From NCBI GenBank assembly GCA_030446485.1, contig JAUJNF010000006.1, positions 86,956 through 150,955 of the forward strand: a DNA stretch of 64,000 nucleotides, in the 5' to 3' direction. This document shows positions 32,433 through 41,764 of the stretch, one piece after another; positions within the stretch are counted from its first letter, which is position 1, and each line of letters starts with the position of its first letter. The notes under the pieces were generated by a model. The model ran no database searches and was not told the DNA's origin. It saw only the letters and a program-made list of their open reading frames with translations. The position numbers and the translations under genes are program-made. Source of the stretch: Thermoleophilaceae bacterium. Its GTDB lineage: Bacteria > Actinomycetota > Thermoleophilia > Solirubrobacterales > Thermoleophilaceae.

Positions 32433-33803
32433 ATGACCGCTGACCAGATCGCCTCGATCCTGTGGCGCCGGCGGCTGCTCTTCGCAGTCACCGCCGCCGC
32501 CTGCCTGGCAGCGGTGGCGGCCGTCACGTTCAGCCTGCCCAAGACCTACAAGGCCACCGCCACCCTCTACGTGGGCGTCAACCAGGAGGTGAGCGAGGCC
32601 CTCGCCGTCGACACCAACCTGGGGGAGCAGCTCGCCCGCACCTACGCGTCGCTCGTCGCCAACCCCAACGTGGCCGACCTCGTGCGTGAGCGGCTGCCAA
32701 ACCGACTGTCGCGGTCCGCCCTCCTCGAGAGGATGTCGTTCGCGCCGGTCGAGCGCACGCAACTCCTGGAGGTGACGGCCGAGGGCAGCTCGCCCGACGA
32801 GGCGCGAACGCTGGCGAGCACCTACGCGTCCGTCTTCGTCGATCGCGTCTCGAGCCAGTTCGAGGAGGGTCGAACGCAGACGCGCATCTCGGTGAACGAG
32901 CCCGCGGCGCGGCCCACGGAGCCGTCGAAGCCGAACCCGCCGCTGTACCTCGGCCTCGGCGGGCTGCTGTCGCTACTGCTCGCGCTCGGGGCCGTTCTGC
33001 TCCGGGAGCGGGTGGATGATCGCATCCACGTCCTCGAGGACGACGACGAGGTGCTCGGCGAGCGGGTCCTCGCCCGGCTGCCCAACCTCCCGAACGACGG
33101 TGAGGAGGTGAGCCTCGAGGCCAACGACGCGTTCCGCCTGCTCAAGACGAACGTCGACTTCTTCGACGACAACCCGGCGCAGGCCATCATGGTCACGAGC
33201 CCGGGATCGGGCGAGGGCAAGACGATGCTGTCGGCGAACCTGGCCATCACCGCCGTGGCCGATGGCGAGAAGGTGGTGCTGGTCGAGGCCGACCTCAGGC
33301 GGCCGGGGCTGACGGGCACGCTGCTCGGGCGGGGGCTGACACCGTCTTCGGTGGGCCTCACGAACTATCTCGTCGGGGCCGCTAGCGACATGGCGATCAT
33401 CAACCCGCACCCTCGCCTGCCCAACCTCGACGTGATCTGGGCGGGGCCCGCGCCACCGAACCCGAGCGCGCTACTGCGCTCGCACCGCTTCGACACGCTG
33501 CTTGCCGAGCTGCGCGAGGACTACGACCGGATCATCGTCGACACACCGCCGATCTCGGTCGGGGCCGACGCGTCGGTGCTGGTGCCGCGGCTCGACGGGG
33601 TGCTCTACATGATCGACGTGCGGAGGACCAAGCGCTCGTTCGCCCAGGCCGGCCTGAACCAGCTCGAGAAGGCGCGGGGCCGCCTCTACGGCGTGGTCCT
33701 GAACCGTGCCTCGAAGTCACCGCGCTACGGGTATTCCTACGGGGCGGACACCGCCGCCGGGGCGGAGCCGGCGGGCACCTTCCGGCGCCGAAACAGCGCC
33801 TGA
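32433..33803 (+). CDS. polysaccharide co-polymerase fused to BY-kinase (Wzc/CpsCD-like), copy 1
   Basis: 456 aa. Wzz domain: TM1 (about 15-33), periplasmic 'FSLPKTYKATATLYVGVNQEV', the conserved Pro-rich segment before TM2 ('EPSKPNPPLYLGLGGLLSLLLALG'). Cytoplasmic kinase: Walker A SPGSGEGKT near 254, Walker A' VEADLRRP near 290, Walker B IIVDTPP. The tail contains Tyr in RYGYSYG, the usual autophosphorylation cluster, though short. Such proteins set chain length of extracellular polysaccharide; the CpsB-like phosphatase is divergent. A second copy of this gene plus polymerase lies at 40363-43162. Confidence 0.9.
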   Translation: MTADQIASILWRRRLLFAVTAAACLAAVAAVTFSLPKTYKATATLYVGVNQEVSEALAVDTNLGEQLARTYASLVANPNVADLVRERLPNRLSRSALLERMSFAPVERTQLLEVTAEGSSPDEARTLASTYASVFVDRVSSQFEEGRTQTRISVNEPAARPTEPSKPNPPLYLGLGGLLSLLLALGAVLLRERVDDRIHVLEDDDEVLGERVLARLPNLPNDGEEVSLEANDAFRLLKTNVDFFDDNPAQAIMVTSPGSGEGKTMLSANLAITAVADGEKVVLVEADLRRPGLTGTLLGRGLTPSSVGLTNYLVGAASDMAIINPHPRLPNLDVIWAGPAPPNPSALLRSHRFDTLLAELREDYDRIIVDTPPISVGADASVLVPRLDGVLYMIDVRRTKRSFAQAGLNQLEKARGRLYGVVLNRASKSPRYGYSYGADTAAGAEPAGTFRRRNSA

Positions 33804-33804
33804 C

Positions 33805-35193
33805 GTGATCCGCCGGGCCGGCCTGTCGCCGTCGGCGCCCATCGCCGCGGCGGTGGTCATGGTGGCCGCCCTGTGGCCGGTGACCGCCTACGGAGTGAGC
33901 CCGCTGGCGCTTCCGGTCGCACTCGGGCTGGCGGGGGCCACCGTGCTCGTGGCCACGAGGCCCGAGTGGGGAGTCGCGCTCGCGCTTGCGCTCGCGCCAT
34001 GGACCAATCTCCACGTGGGCGCCGAACGGCCGCTCCGCCTCGTGCTTCCGCCCCTGGCGTTCGGCCTCCTGGCCTATGGCATGCTCGTGTCGTCGCGTGA
34101 GCGGCCGCCCCGTGGCCCCGCTTTCCAGACGGCGGGCGTGGTCCTCTTCGCGGGCGTGGCGATCGTGTCCGCCCTCCAAGCGCTCGACCCCGCGCAGACG
34201 CTCACCAAGCTCTTCGGGCTGTTGACCGCGGTCGCCCTGTTCTTCGCGGTGCTCACGATCTGCCGCACGCGCGGCCAACTGCTCGTCGCGGCCGCCGGGG
34301 CCGTGGCCGGCCTTCTCGTGGCTTCAGCGCAGGGCGTCCTGCAGCAGGCCCTCGGGCAGTTCGGCAACGAGGGGTTCGTGGTTGGCGGCGAGATCGTCGG
34401 GCGGGTCCAGGGCTCCTTCGGACACCCGAACCAGTACGCGGGCTTCCTCGCAGTGCTCGTTCCCGTTGCCGCCGGGATGCTGGCCGCCCGTGCGGTGCCG
34501 GGCCGGATGCGGCTGCTCGCGGCCACCGCGCTCACGTTCGCGCTCCCCGCACTGACCTTCTCCTACGCGCGGGGGGCGCTGCTCGGACTTGCGGTGGGCG
34601 CCATCGTCTGGCTCGCGCTGCTGCGACCGCGCCTCGCGGTGGTGGTGGCATTGGCGATCGCCGTCGGCTCGATCGCGCTGGCTCCGGCGGCGCTGAAGGA
34701 GCGCGTCTCCGACCCGGCGGGCGGCGACATCGGCCTGCGCGCGGATCTCTGGGGATCCGCGCTCGACATCTACACCGAGCGGCCCCTGCTCGGGGTGGGG
34801 ATCAACAACTTCGCCGAGGGCTACGCGACGCTTCCCTCCACGCTCGCCAACGCCTCGCAGCGACGGCTCCTGCACCAGACCCAGGTCCTGACCCCGCCGC
34901 ATGCCGCCAACCTGTACCTCAACATCCTCGCCGAGCAGGGGCTGCTGGGGATCCTCGCCTTCGCGGCGCTGGCCCTCACGTCGGTGCTGACCGTCTACCG
35001 CGGATCGAGGATCGCCGATCCGGCGGGCCGCGCGCTCTGCCTGGGCATGGGGGTGGGGCTCATGACCCTGGCCGTGCACTCCCTGTTCGAGGTGACCCTC
35101 TTCAGCGAGCTCTCGCAGCCGCTCTTCGCCCTGCTCGCCATCGCGGGGGTGTTCGTAGCGCTCGATCGGGAGGAGAGCGATCTCGCGGGCTGA
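33805..35193 (+). CDS. O-antigen ligase/Wzy-type polysaccharide polymerase, copy 1
   Basis: 462 aa, GTG start 1 nt after the kinase stop. About 11-12 membrane helices. The Wzy_C-type periplasmic loop 'RADLWGSALDIYTERPLLGVGINNFAEGYATLPSTLANASQRRLLHQTQVLTPPHAANLYLNILAEQGLLG' contains the conserved Arg and H-N-x-Y-L motif of this superfamily. Polymerase is preferred to ligase because the gene is coupled with a Wzz/BY-kinase and the cell is probably monoderm. It is closely related to the gene at 41765. Confidence 0.85.
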   Translation: MIRRAGLSPSAPIAAAVVMVAALWPVTAYGVSPLALPVALGLAGATVLVATRPEWGVALALALAPWTNLHVGAERPLRLVLPPLAFGLLAYGMLVSSRERPPRGPAFQTAGVVLFAGVAIVSALQALDPAQTLTKLFGLLTAVALFFAVLTICRTRGQLLVAAAGAVAGLLVASAQGVLQQALGQFGNEGFVVGGEIVGRVQGSFGHPNQYAGFLAVLVPVAAGMLAARAVPGRMRLLAATALTFALPALTFSYARGALLGLAVGAIVWLALLRPRLAVVVALAIAVGSIALAPAALKERVSDPAGGDIGLRADLWGSALDIYTERPLLGVGINNFAEGYATLPSTLANASQRRLLHQTQVLTPPHAANLYLNILAEQGLLGILAFAALALTSVLTVYRGSRIADPAGRALCLGMGVGLMTLAVHSLFEVTLFSELSQPLFALLAIAGVFVALDREESDLAG

Positions 35194-35221
35194 CCTGCCC
35201 GCCGCTGCCCGGCGGGGGCTG

Positions 35222-35905
35222 GTGCCCGGGATGGCGGTCGCCACGGCCGTGGGCGCCTACCTGCTGCCCGGCGCGCGTGGGGTCCGGCGGCTCCTCCGGC
35301 CCGTCCTCGGCGTACGCGAGAGGCTGGCCTCGGACCGCGACGTCGCGCTCACCTTCGACGACGGTCCGCACCCGCAGGGCACGCCGGCGCTCCTCGCGCT
35401 GCTCGGCGCGGCGGGGGTACACGCCACGTTCTTCCTGGTCGGCGAGCACGTCGATCGCCACCCGAAGATCGCCGCCGAGATCTGCGCCGCGGGGCACGAG
35501 GTGGCGCTCCACTGCTACCAGCACCGCTCGGAGCTTCGTCGGGCGCCGTGGCGGCTGCGGGACGACCTGCTGCGCGGAGCAGCGGCCATCACCACCGCCA
35601 CGGGGCGCGAGCCCCGGCTCTACAGGCCTCCCTACGGAGTCTTCAGCGCGGGCGGGCTCGTGCTCGCACGGCTGAACGGCTGGGAGCCGGTGTACTGGTC
35701 GCGCCCGAGCTTCGACTGGGATCCGTCGGGCACCGCGCCGTCGATCGAGGGCCACGTGACAACCGGCCTCACCGGCGGCGACATCGTCCTGATGCACGAC
35801 TCCGACGCCTACTGCCCCCCGGGGAGCTGGCGTCTCACGCTCGCGGCGCTGCCCCGGGTGCTCGAGGCGATCGAGGCGCGAGGGCTGCGCCCTGCGCTGA
35901 TCTGA
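35222..35905 (+). CDS. NodB-type polysaccharide deacetylase
   Basis: 227 aa, GTG start with a GGCGGGGG stretch upstream. Motif 1 TFDDGPH, motif 2 'ALHCYQHRSELR' (the two His of H-x4-H-type zinc ligation are spaced H-CYQ-H here), motif 3 'YRPPYGVFS', then 'YWSRPSFDWDPSG' and 'GDIVLMHDSD'. These are the CE4 metal-binding and catalytic elements. A short N-terminal hydrophobic segment (about 3-17) may anchor it. Probable substrate: N-acetylated sugars of the exopolysaccharide. It follows the polymerase by 28 nt. Confidence 0.9.
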   Translation: MPGMAVATAVGAYLLPGARGVRRLLRPVLGVRERLASDRDVALTFDDGPHPQGTPALLALLGAAGVHATFFLVGEHVDRHPKIAAEICAAGHEVALHCYQHRSELRRAPWRLRDDLLRGAAAITTATGREPRLYRPPYGVFSAGGLVLARLNGWEPVYWSRPSFDWDPSGTAPSIEGHVTTGLTGGDIVLMHDSDAYCPPGSWRLTLAALPRVLEAIEARGLRPALI

Positions 35906-35969
35906 GCGGCGCTTTCGCGACGCCGGCCGGCGCGGACCGGGGTTTGCCGCCCGCCGCTGTCGCCATGCT

Positions 35970-37046
35970 GTGCCCGTGGGCGAGATCGACGCGGTCGAGG
36001 CGGTGGAGCCGCTGGCTCGGGAGTGGGACGAGCTGGCCGATGCCGCCGGGGGCCACCCCTTCCTACGCCCCGGTTGGATCGATGCCTGGCTGAAGGCCTT
36101 CGGCGCGGGAGACCCGCTGGTGCTCACCCTGCGCCGAGCGGGCCGGCTGGCGGGAGTGCTGCCGCTCGTGAGCAGAAAGGGTGCGCTCGGCTCGGCGAGC
36201 AACTGGCACACGCCCGAGTTCGCGCCCCTCGGCGAGGACCGTGAGGCGGTGCTCGAGCTCACCGAGGCGCTGTTCGCGCGCCGGCCGGCGCACGTGAGCT
36301 TCTACTTCGTGGACACGGGCTCCGCCGGGCTCGAGGCCTTCCGGTCGGCGGCATCCCGGGCGCGCTACGTCAGGCACGAGCGGATGCTGGAGCGTTCCCC
36401 CTACGTGGCGATCGACGGCGACTGGATGTCCTACCAGGCTGGTCTCAGCCGCAAGTTCCTGCGCGACGCCGACCGGCGCTGGCGCAAGCTCGAGCAGGAG
36501 GGCGAGGTGGCGGTGGAGGTGGCGGACGGCAGCAGCCGGCTCGACGAGCTGCTCCACGAGGGCTTCCGCATCGAGCCCTCGGGGTGGAAGGGCAGCCGCG
36601 GCACGGCGATCCTCGCCGATCCCCCCGCCTACCGCTTCTACATCGAGGTGGCGGGGTGGGCGGCGTCGCGCGGGTGGCTGCGCCTAGCCTTTCTCCGGGT
36701 TGAGGGGAGGGCGATCGCCTTTCAGCTCGGTATCGAGCAGGGCGGCGCGTACTACTTCATCAAGGGCGGGTACGACCCCGCCTTCTCCCGCTACGCCCCC
36801 GCCCGCCTGCTGGTGCGCGCGATGCTCGAGCGGGCCTTCGCTCGCTCGCTCTTCTCCTTCGAGTTCCTCGGCTCCGACGAGCCGTGGAAGCTCGAGTGGA
36901 CGCAGTCGACGCGCGAGCGCCGCGAGCTGCGTGCCTTCAGACGGACGCCGGCGGGCGTGGGCCGCTGGGCGGCCTTCGAGTACGTTCGTCCCGCGGCAAA
37001 GCGCATGCGCGCCGTGGACCGCCTCGTGCTGCGGCTGCGGCGATGA
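35970..37046 (+). CDS. FemAB/CelD-like GNAT-fold acyltransferase
   Basis: 358 aa; GTG 35970 or 35976. The family outline is 'FLRPGWIDAWLKAFGAGDPLVLTLRRAGRLAGVLPLVSR' at the N-terminus, then 'LSRKFLRDADRRWRKLEQEGEVAVEV', and 'EGRAIAFQLGIEQGGAYYFIKGGYDPAFSRYAPARLL' typical of BcsL/CelD acetyltransferases. Such enzymes acetylate sugars in polysaccharide biosynthesis. The stop overlaps the next gene by 4 nt (ATGA), whose second half carries the same domain. No catalytic residue is certain by eye. Confidence 0.8.
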   Translation: MPVGEIDAVEAVEPLAREWDELADAAGGHPFLRPGWIDAWLKAFGAGDPLVLTLRRAGRLAGVLPLVSRKGALGSASNWHTPEFAPLGEDREAVLELTEALFARRPAHVSFYFVDTGSAGLEAFRSAASRARYVRHERMLERSPYVAIDGDWMSYQAGLSRKFLRDADRRWRKLEQEGEVAVEVADGSSRLDELLHEGFRIEPSGWKGSRGTAILADPPAYRFYIEVAGWAASRGWLRLAFLRVEGRAIAFQLGIEQGGAYYFIKGGYDPAFSRYAPARLLVRAMLERAFARSLFSFEFLGSDEPWKLEWTQSTRERRELRAFRRTPAGVGRWAAFEYVRPAAKRMRAVDRLVLRLRR

Positions 37047-39199
37047 CGGGCGCCTACCTCAGCGTGTGGCCGGTGCTCCCCGCCGGCGCGTACCTGCGCG
37101 GGCCCGCCCCGGTGCTCGGGTTTCCGCTCGACCAGCCGAACTGCCGGCTCCACGCCCTCGCCCGCCACGGCCTGTGGCACGGGGCGCGGGCGCTCGGGCT
37201 CGACGCGGGTGACGAGGTGCTGATGCCCGCCTACCACCACGGTTCGGAGGTCGAAGCGCTGGCACGCGCCGGCGTGGGATGCCGGTTCTACGAGGGCACC
37301 GAGGCTCTGGAGCCCGACGAAGACGAGCTGGAGGCGCTGCTATCGCCGTCGGTGCGCGGCCTGTACGTGATCCACTATCTCGGCTTTCCGCAGGCCGTGG
37401 ACCGCTGGCGCGAGTGGTGCGACCGTCGCGGCTTGCTGCTCTTCGAGGACGCCGCTCAGGCGTGGCTCGCCACGGTCGACGGACGTCCCGTGGGGTCGAG
37501 GGGCGACCTGGCCATCTTCTGCCTGTACAAGACGTTCGGCCTGCCCGACGGCGCCGCCGTGATCGCCGCCGCGCCGCCGGCCGGCCCGCCCGGCGACGGC
37601 CCGCCCGGCGAGGCACCGCTCGGTGCGCGCCCGCTCGTGCGCAAGCACGCGCGCGTGCTCGCGGGGCCGGCCGTGCGGCTGGCGGCGCGCGCACGACCGC
37701 ACCGGCCGTACGAGCCGAGCGAGGACTTCGGGCTGGGCGATCCACTGGTCCGGCCGGCGCGGGCGAGCGAGCTCCTCCTGCCCCGCGCCTACGAGCCGTC
37801 CGCGGCGGCACGGCGCCGCGCCCACTACGCGCTGCTGCTCGACGAGCTGGGCGACCTGGTCCCGAAGCCTTTCCGCACGCTTCCCACCGGTGCCTCTCCG
37901 TTCGCCTTCCCGATTGAGACCGCCGACAAGGAAGCCGTGTACGCGCGGCTCGAGCGGGCGGGCGTGAGCCCGCTCGACTTCTGGTCGGTCCCGCATCCGT
38001 CGCTGCCGGCCGGGGAGTTCCCCCGAGCGGCGGCCTACCGGCGGAGCGTGCTGGCCCTTCCGGTGCATCAGGAGCTGCGCCCGCCGGATCTCCACCGGAT
38101 CGCGCGGGCCGTTCGGGGGCGGGGCCAGAGGCGCGGACCAGAGCTGCGGGTCGACCGGATCGAGCTCGTGGAGCGGGACGAGGAGTGGGCTGGGCTCGCG
38201 CAGGAGAGCGGCAACATCTTCGCCACTCCGCAGTGGGCCGCCCTCTGGTGGCGTCATCTCCGGCGCGCGGGCGATCGCCTCCTGCTCGCCGCCTGCCGGA
38301 CCGCCGAAGAGGGCCGGCTGGTGGCCGTGCTTCCGCTCTTGGTGGGCCGGCAGGGCCCCCTGCGGGTCGCCCGCTTCATCGGCCACGGGCCGGCGGACCA
38401 GCTCGGGCCGGTGTGCGCGGCGGGTGACCGATCGCTGGCCGCGCGCGGGCTCACGCGTCTGCTGGAGGCGGACGGCCGGGGGTGGGACGTGTTTCTCGGC
38501 GAGCAGATGGTGTCCGAGGAGGGCTGGCAGGGCCTGCTGGGGGCGGAGGTCGTTCGGACCACTGGATTCCCGGCGCTCGCCTTCGACACCGATGACTGGG
38601 CCGAGTTCCTGGCCGGCCGCAGCGCCAACTTCCGCAGCCAGCTCCGTCGGAGGGAGCGCCGGCTTGCGGCCGACCACGACGTGCGCTACCGGCTCGCCGA
38701 GGACCCCGCCACGCTCGCCGGCGACCTCGACCGGCTCTTCGCCCTGCACGCCCACCGCTGGAGCGACGTGAAGTCGCCCTTCGCAGGCCCGCGCGAGCCG
38801 TTCCACCGCGAGTTCGCCGCGGTGGCGCTCGAGAAGGGGTGGCTTCGCCTGTGGTTCCTCGAGGTGGACGGCGACGCGGTGGCCGCGTGGTACGGCTTCC
38901 GCTTCGCCGGCACCGAGTCCTACTACCAGGCCGGCAGGGATCCCGGCTGGGACGACCGGTCCGTGGGCTACCTGATCCTGATGCACTCGATCCGCACCGC
39001 GCTCGAGGACGGGATGAGCGAGTACCGCTTCCTGCGTGGCGACGAGCCCTACAAGTACCGCTTCGCCACGCACGATCCCCGCCTCGAGATCGTCGCGCGC
39101 GGGCGGGGACTGCCGGGCCGGGCGGCGCTGCACGGCGGACTGCTCGCCTACCAGGTGCCGGCGCTTCGCCGGGTGCTGCGCACGCCTCTGGGCGCCTAG
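37043..39199 (+). CDS. DegT/DnrJ-type aminotransferase fused to a FemAB/CelD acyltransferase
   Basis: 718 aa. Residues 1-360: DegT/AHBA-type PLP enzyme with 'LFEDAAQAWLATVDGRPVGSRGDLAIFCLYKTFGLPDGAAV', where Asp136 contacts the pyridine N and Lys163 is the presumed Schiff-base lysine. Residues about 370-718: a FemAB/CelD GNAT-like domain ('IFATPQWAALWWRHLRRAGDRLLLA', 'FRSQLRRRERRLAADHDVRYRLAED', 'AVAAWYGFRFAGTESYYQAGRDPGWDDRSVGYLILMHSIRTALEDG'). The fusion suggests sequential amination and N-acylation of one sugar. It is ATGA-coupled to the separate acyltransferase. It ends in a CTAG shared with the convergent gene at 39196. Confidence 0.85.
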   Translation: MTGAYLSVWPVLPAGAYLRGPAPVLGFPLDQPNCRLHALARHGLWHGARALGLDAGDEVLMPAYHHGSEVEALARAGVGCRFYEGTEALEPDEDELEALLSPSVRGLYVIHYLGFPQAVDRWREWCDRRGLLLFEDAAQAWLATVDGRPVGSRGDLAIFCLYKTFGLPDGAAVIAAAPPAGPPGDGPPGEAPLGARPLVRKHARVLAGPAVRLAARARPHRPYEPSEDFGLGDPLVRPARASELLLPRAYEPSAAARRRAHYALLLDELGDLVPKPFRTLPTGASPFAFPIETADKEAVYARLERAGVSPLDFWSVPHPSLPAGEFPRAAAYRRSVLALPVHQELRPPDLHRIARAVRGRGQRRGPELRVDRIELVERDEEWAGLAQESGNIFATPQWAALWWRHLRRAGDRLLLAACRTAEEGRLVAVLPLLVGRQGPLRVARFIGHGPADQLGPVCAAGDRSLAARGLTRLLEADGRGWDVFLGEQMVSEEGWQGLLGAEVVRTTGFPALAFDTDDWAEFLAGRSANFRSQLRRRERRLAADHDVRYRLAEDPATLAGDLDRLFALHAHRWSDVKSPFAGPREPFHREFAAVALEKGWLRLWFLEVDGDAVAAWYGFRFAGTESYYQAGRDPGWDDRSVGYLILMHSIRTALEDGMSEYRFLRGDEPYKYRFATHDPRLEIVARGRGLPGRAALHGGLLAYQVPALRRVLRTPLGA

Positions 39200-40188
39200 C
39201 GACCCCGGGCGAGGCGGCGCTGCAGGCGCTCGCGAGCGCTCGGAAGCCCGCGCAGCGCCTCTCGCATCATCGCGGTGGGATTCCGCAGCAGCGCGCCGGC
39301 GAGCAGGCGGGTGCCGGCGCGCCAGCGCCCGTGCGTGAGCATCACCCGGGCCCCGAAGGCATCGAGCGAAGCGTGCGTGCGCCGCTCGAGCGCCGTCCCG
39401 CGTTGCTCGGGGTGGCGCTCGAAGTAGCGCGCAACCACCCGCTGGGCTCCGTCGACGCCGTGCAGGGGATCTCCCGTGGCCGAGCTGCCGTGGCGCCGGT
39501 AGAGCGTGGCGACCGCGCCCTCTCCCCGCACGGGCGCGTGCTCGAGCGCGCGCAACACGAAGTCCCAGTCGTGGGACACCCGGAAGCCCGGGTCCCACTC
39601 ACCGGCCAGCGCGACCACCGAGCGGGGGAAGAGCATGGACGGCACGCGCACCGAGAAGTTGCCGAGCAGGCACTCGGAGGTGGCCTCCCCGGCGACGTTC
39701 GAGGTCATGGTCCAGAGTGGGCGGAGCTCCTCGTCGCACACCTGGGTGGCTCCGTAGGCGATCACCGGACGGTGCCGGTCAGCGAGCGCCACCAGCCGGG
39801 CGGTGCTGCCGGGCGCGAGCACGTCGTCGGCGTCGATGTAGCGGATGAAGTGGCCTCGCGCCGCCGCCGTGCCGGCGTTCCGTGCCCGGGGCTCGCCGCC
39901 GTGCGGCACCCGCACGACGCGCAGCCGGGGGTCCTGCCGCTCCTGCAGGAGTGATTCGACGCTCTCGGGGGAGCCGTCGTCCACCACCACCAGCTCGACG
40001 TCGCACCCCTGGTGGTCGAGGGCGCTGTCCACGGCGGCCAGCAGCCAGTCGAACCGTGGCTTCCAGGCGGCCATCACGAGGCTCACCAGGGGTGCGGAAA
40101 CGTCGCCGGCAGGTGCCGTCGCGAGGGCGTCCACTTGCTCGTCGGGGGTCTTGCGGGGCGGCACGGCCGTCGGATCCATTGTCCTCAT
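39196..40188 (-). CDS. family 2 glycosyltransferase
   Basis: 330 aa from ATG 40188 (ATG 40179 is three residues shorter). GT-A features: 'PLVSLVMAAWKPRFDWLLAAVDSALDHQGCDVELVVVDDGSPES', the DxD-type 'YIDADDVLAPGS', and 'WDPGFRVSHDWDFVLRALEHAP' for acceptor binding. No membrane segment. It is convergent with the aminotransferase fusion; the two stops share CTAG. Sugar and acceptor cannot be read from sequence, but the setting is exopolysaccharide assembly. Confidence 0.85.
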   Translation of the reverse strand: MRTMDPTAVPPRKTPDEQVDALATAPAGDVSAPLVSLVMAAWKPRFDWLLAAVDSALDHQGCDVELVVVDDGSPESVESLLQERQDPRLRVVRVPHGGEPRARNAGTAAARGHFIRYIDADDVLAPGSTARLVALADRHRPVIAYGATQVCDEELRPLWTMTSNVAGEATSECLLGNFSVRVPSMLFPRSVVALAGEWDPGFRVSHDWDFVLRALEHAPVRGEGAVATLYRRHGSSATGDPLHGVDGAQRVVARYFERHPEQRGTALERRTHASLDAFGARVMLTHGRWRAGTRLLAGALLRNPTAMMREALRGLPSARERLQRRLARGR

Positions 40189-40362
40189 CTTGGTGCTCCG
40201 CGCGGCGTCTTGAGGATGGAGGGGCTCCTGGCCTTCGGCGCCACATCCGCAGCCCTCGGCCCTCAAGCCGGGAGCGGGGCGCGCCGATACCCAGAGCGGA
40301 CTTGTCGATAGCCCGCGCCGCCTTCCGGCGGTGCGGACCAAAACGCCGGCTCGGAGGAACGA

Positions 40363-41763
40363 ATGAGCATTGAACAGATCGCCTCGACCCTCTGGCGTCA
40401 CCGCGCGCTGTTCCTGATCAGCCTGTTTCTCTGCGTGGGCGCCGTCGTCGCCGCCACGCTGTCGCTGCCGAAGACCTACAAGGCCACGGCGACCCTTTAC
40501 GTGGGGATCAACAAGGAGGTCGACGCCGCGCTCGCCTTCGATACCAACCTCGGCGAGCAGCTCGCCCGCACCTACACGACCCTGGCCTCGAACCCGAACG
40601 TCGCCGACGAGGTGCTCGACCGGCTCGGGGACGACACCACCCGCTCCGAGCTGCTGCGCCACGTCTCCTTCGCGCCGGTGGAGCGCACGCAGCTACTTGA
40701 GATCAGCGCCGAGGAGAGCAGCCCGGCGGCCGCAGAGCGCCTGGCCAACACCTACGCGACCGTCTTCGTCGAGCGCGTGAACGAGAAGTTCAGGCAGGGC
40801 GAGACCCAGTCGGAGATATCGGTCAACGAGGCCGCCGCCGCGCCCCTCGAGCCCGCCAAGCCCAACCCGCCGCTGTACATCGGCCTTGGCGCCATGCTCT
40901 CGCTGCTCGTGGCCTTCGGCCTGGTGCTCCTGCGCTCCCGGCTCGACGACGGCATTCGCGTGCGGCCCGAGGAGGATCACGTGCTCGACCACCCCGTCGT
41001 CGCGCGGATCCCGGTCATGACCAGCAAGCACGGCGAGGACAGCGCGCGCGTCAAGGACGCCTTCCGGCTGCTCAGGACGAATGTGGACTTCGCCAGCGAA
41101 GACCGGACCCAGGTCCTGCTCGTGACCAGCCCCAGCCCGGTGGAGGGCAAGAGCACGGTCTCGGCCCAGCTCGCGATGGCGGCCATGGCCGACGGCGAGA
41201 AGGTGGTGCTGGTCGAGGCCGACCTCCGCCGGCCGGGCCTCGGGCACACGATCGTGGGAGACGGGCTGCAGCACACGGGGGCGGGGCTGACCAACTACCT
41301 GGTCGGCGCGGTCGACATCGACCGGTCGGTGGTCTCGCACCCGCGCTGGCCGGCGCTCGACGTGGTCCGCTCGGGCCCCCTTCCGCCCAACCCGGCCTCG
41401 CTTCTGCGTTCCGGACGGCTCGACGAGTTGATCGACGAGCTCCGCCTGCGCTACGACCGCATCGTGATCGACACGTCGCCGATCTCCGTCGGGGCCGACG
41501 CCGCGGTGATGGTCTCCCGCGTGGACGGTGTCCTCTACGTGCTCGATGCCTCGAGCACCAAGCGCTCACTGGCCGTCGCGGGGCTGAGCCAGCTCGAGAC
41601 GGCGCGCGCCCGGATCCTGGGAATGGTGCTGAACCGCGTCTCGGGGCTCACCGAGGACAGCTACGGCTACTACCAGGAGGAGTTCCACATCGAGGCGGCC
41701 GCGCGCCCGTCCGAGCCCTCCGCCGAGGAAGCCGAGGCCGGCCGGCGCCGCATCGGAGTCTGA
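40363..41763 (+). CDS. polysaccharide co-polymerase fused to BY-kinase (Wzc/CpsCD-like), copy 2
   Basis: 466 aa, with GGAGG before the ATG. Same architecture as the protein at 32433, with long identical stretches ('LPKTYKATATLYVG', 'TNLGEQLARTY', 'DGEKVVLVEADLRRPGL', 'ISVGADA'). Walker A SPSPVEGKST, Walker A' VEADLRRP, Walker B IVIDTSP. The tail has a Tyr cluster YGYYQEEF. Periplasmic and tail regions differ most from copy 1, so the two may act on different polymers or different growth phases. The polymerase gene follows 1 nt later. Confidence 0.9.
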   Translation: MSIEQIASTLWRHRALFLISLFLCVGAVVAATLSLPKTYKATATLYVGINKEVDAALAFDTNLGEQLARTYTTLASNPNVADEVLDRLGDDTTRSELLRHVSFAPVERTQLLEISAEESSPAAAERLANTYATVFVERVNEKFRQGETQSEISVNEAAAAPLEPAKPNPPLYIGLGAMLSLLVAFGLVLLRSRLDDGIRVRPEEDHVLDHPVVARIPVMTSKHGEDSARVKDAFRLLRTNVDFASEDRTQVLLVTSPSPVEGKSTVSAQLAMAAMADGEKVVLVEADLRRPGLGHTIVGDGLQHTGAGLTNYLVGAVDIDRSVVSHPRWPALDVVRSGPLPPNPASLLRSGRLDELIDELRLRYDRIVIDTSPISVGADAAVMVSRVDGVLYVLDASSTKRSLAVAGLSQLETARARILGMVLNRVSGLTEDSYGYYQEEFHIEAAARPSEPSAEEAEAGRRRIGV

Positions 41764-41764
41764 G

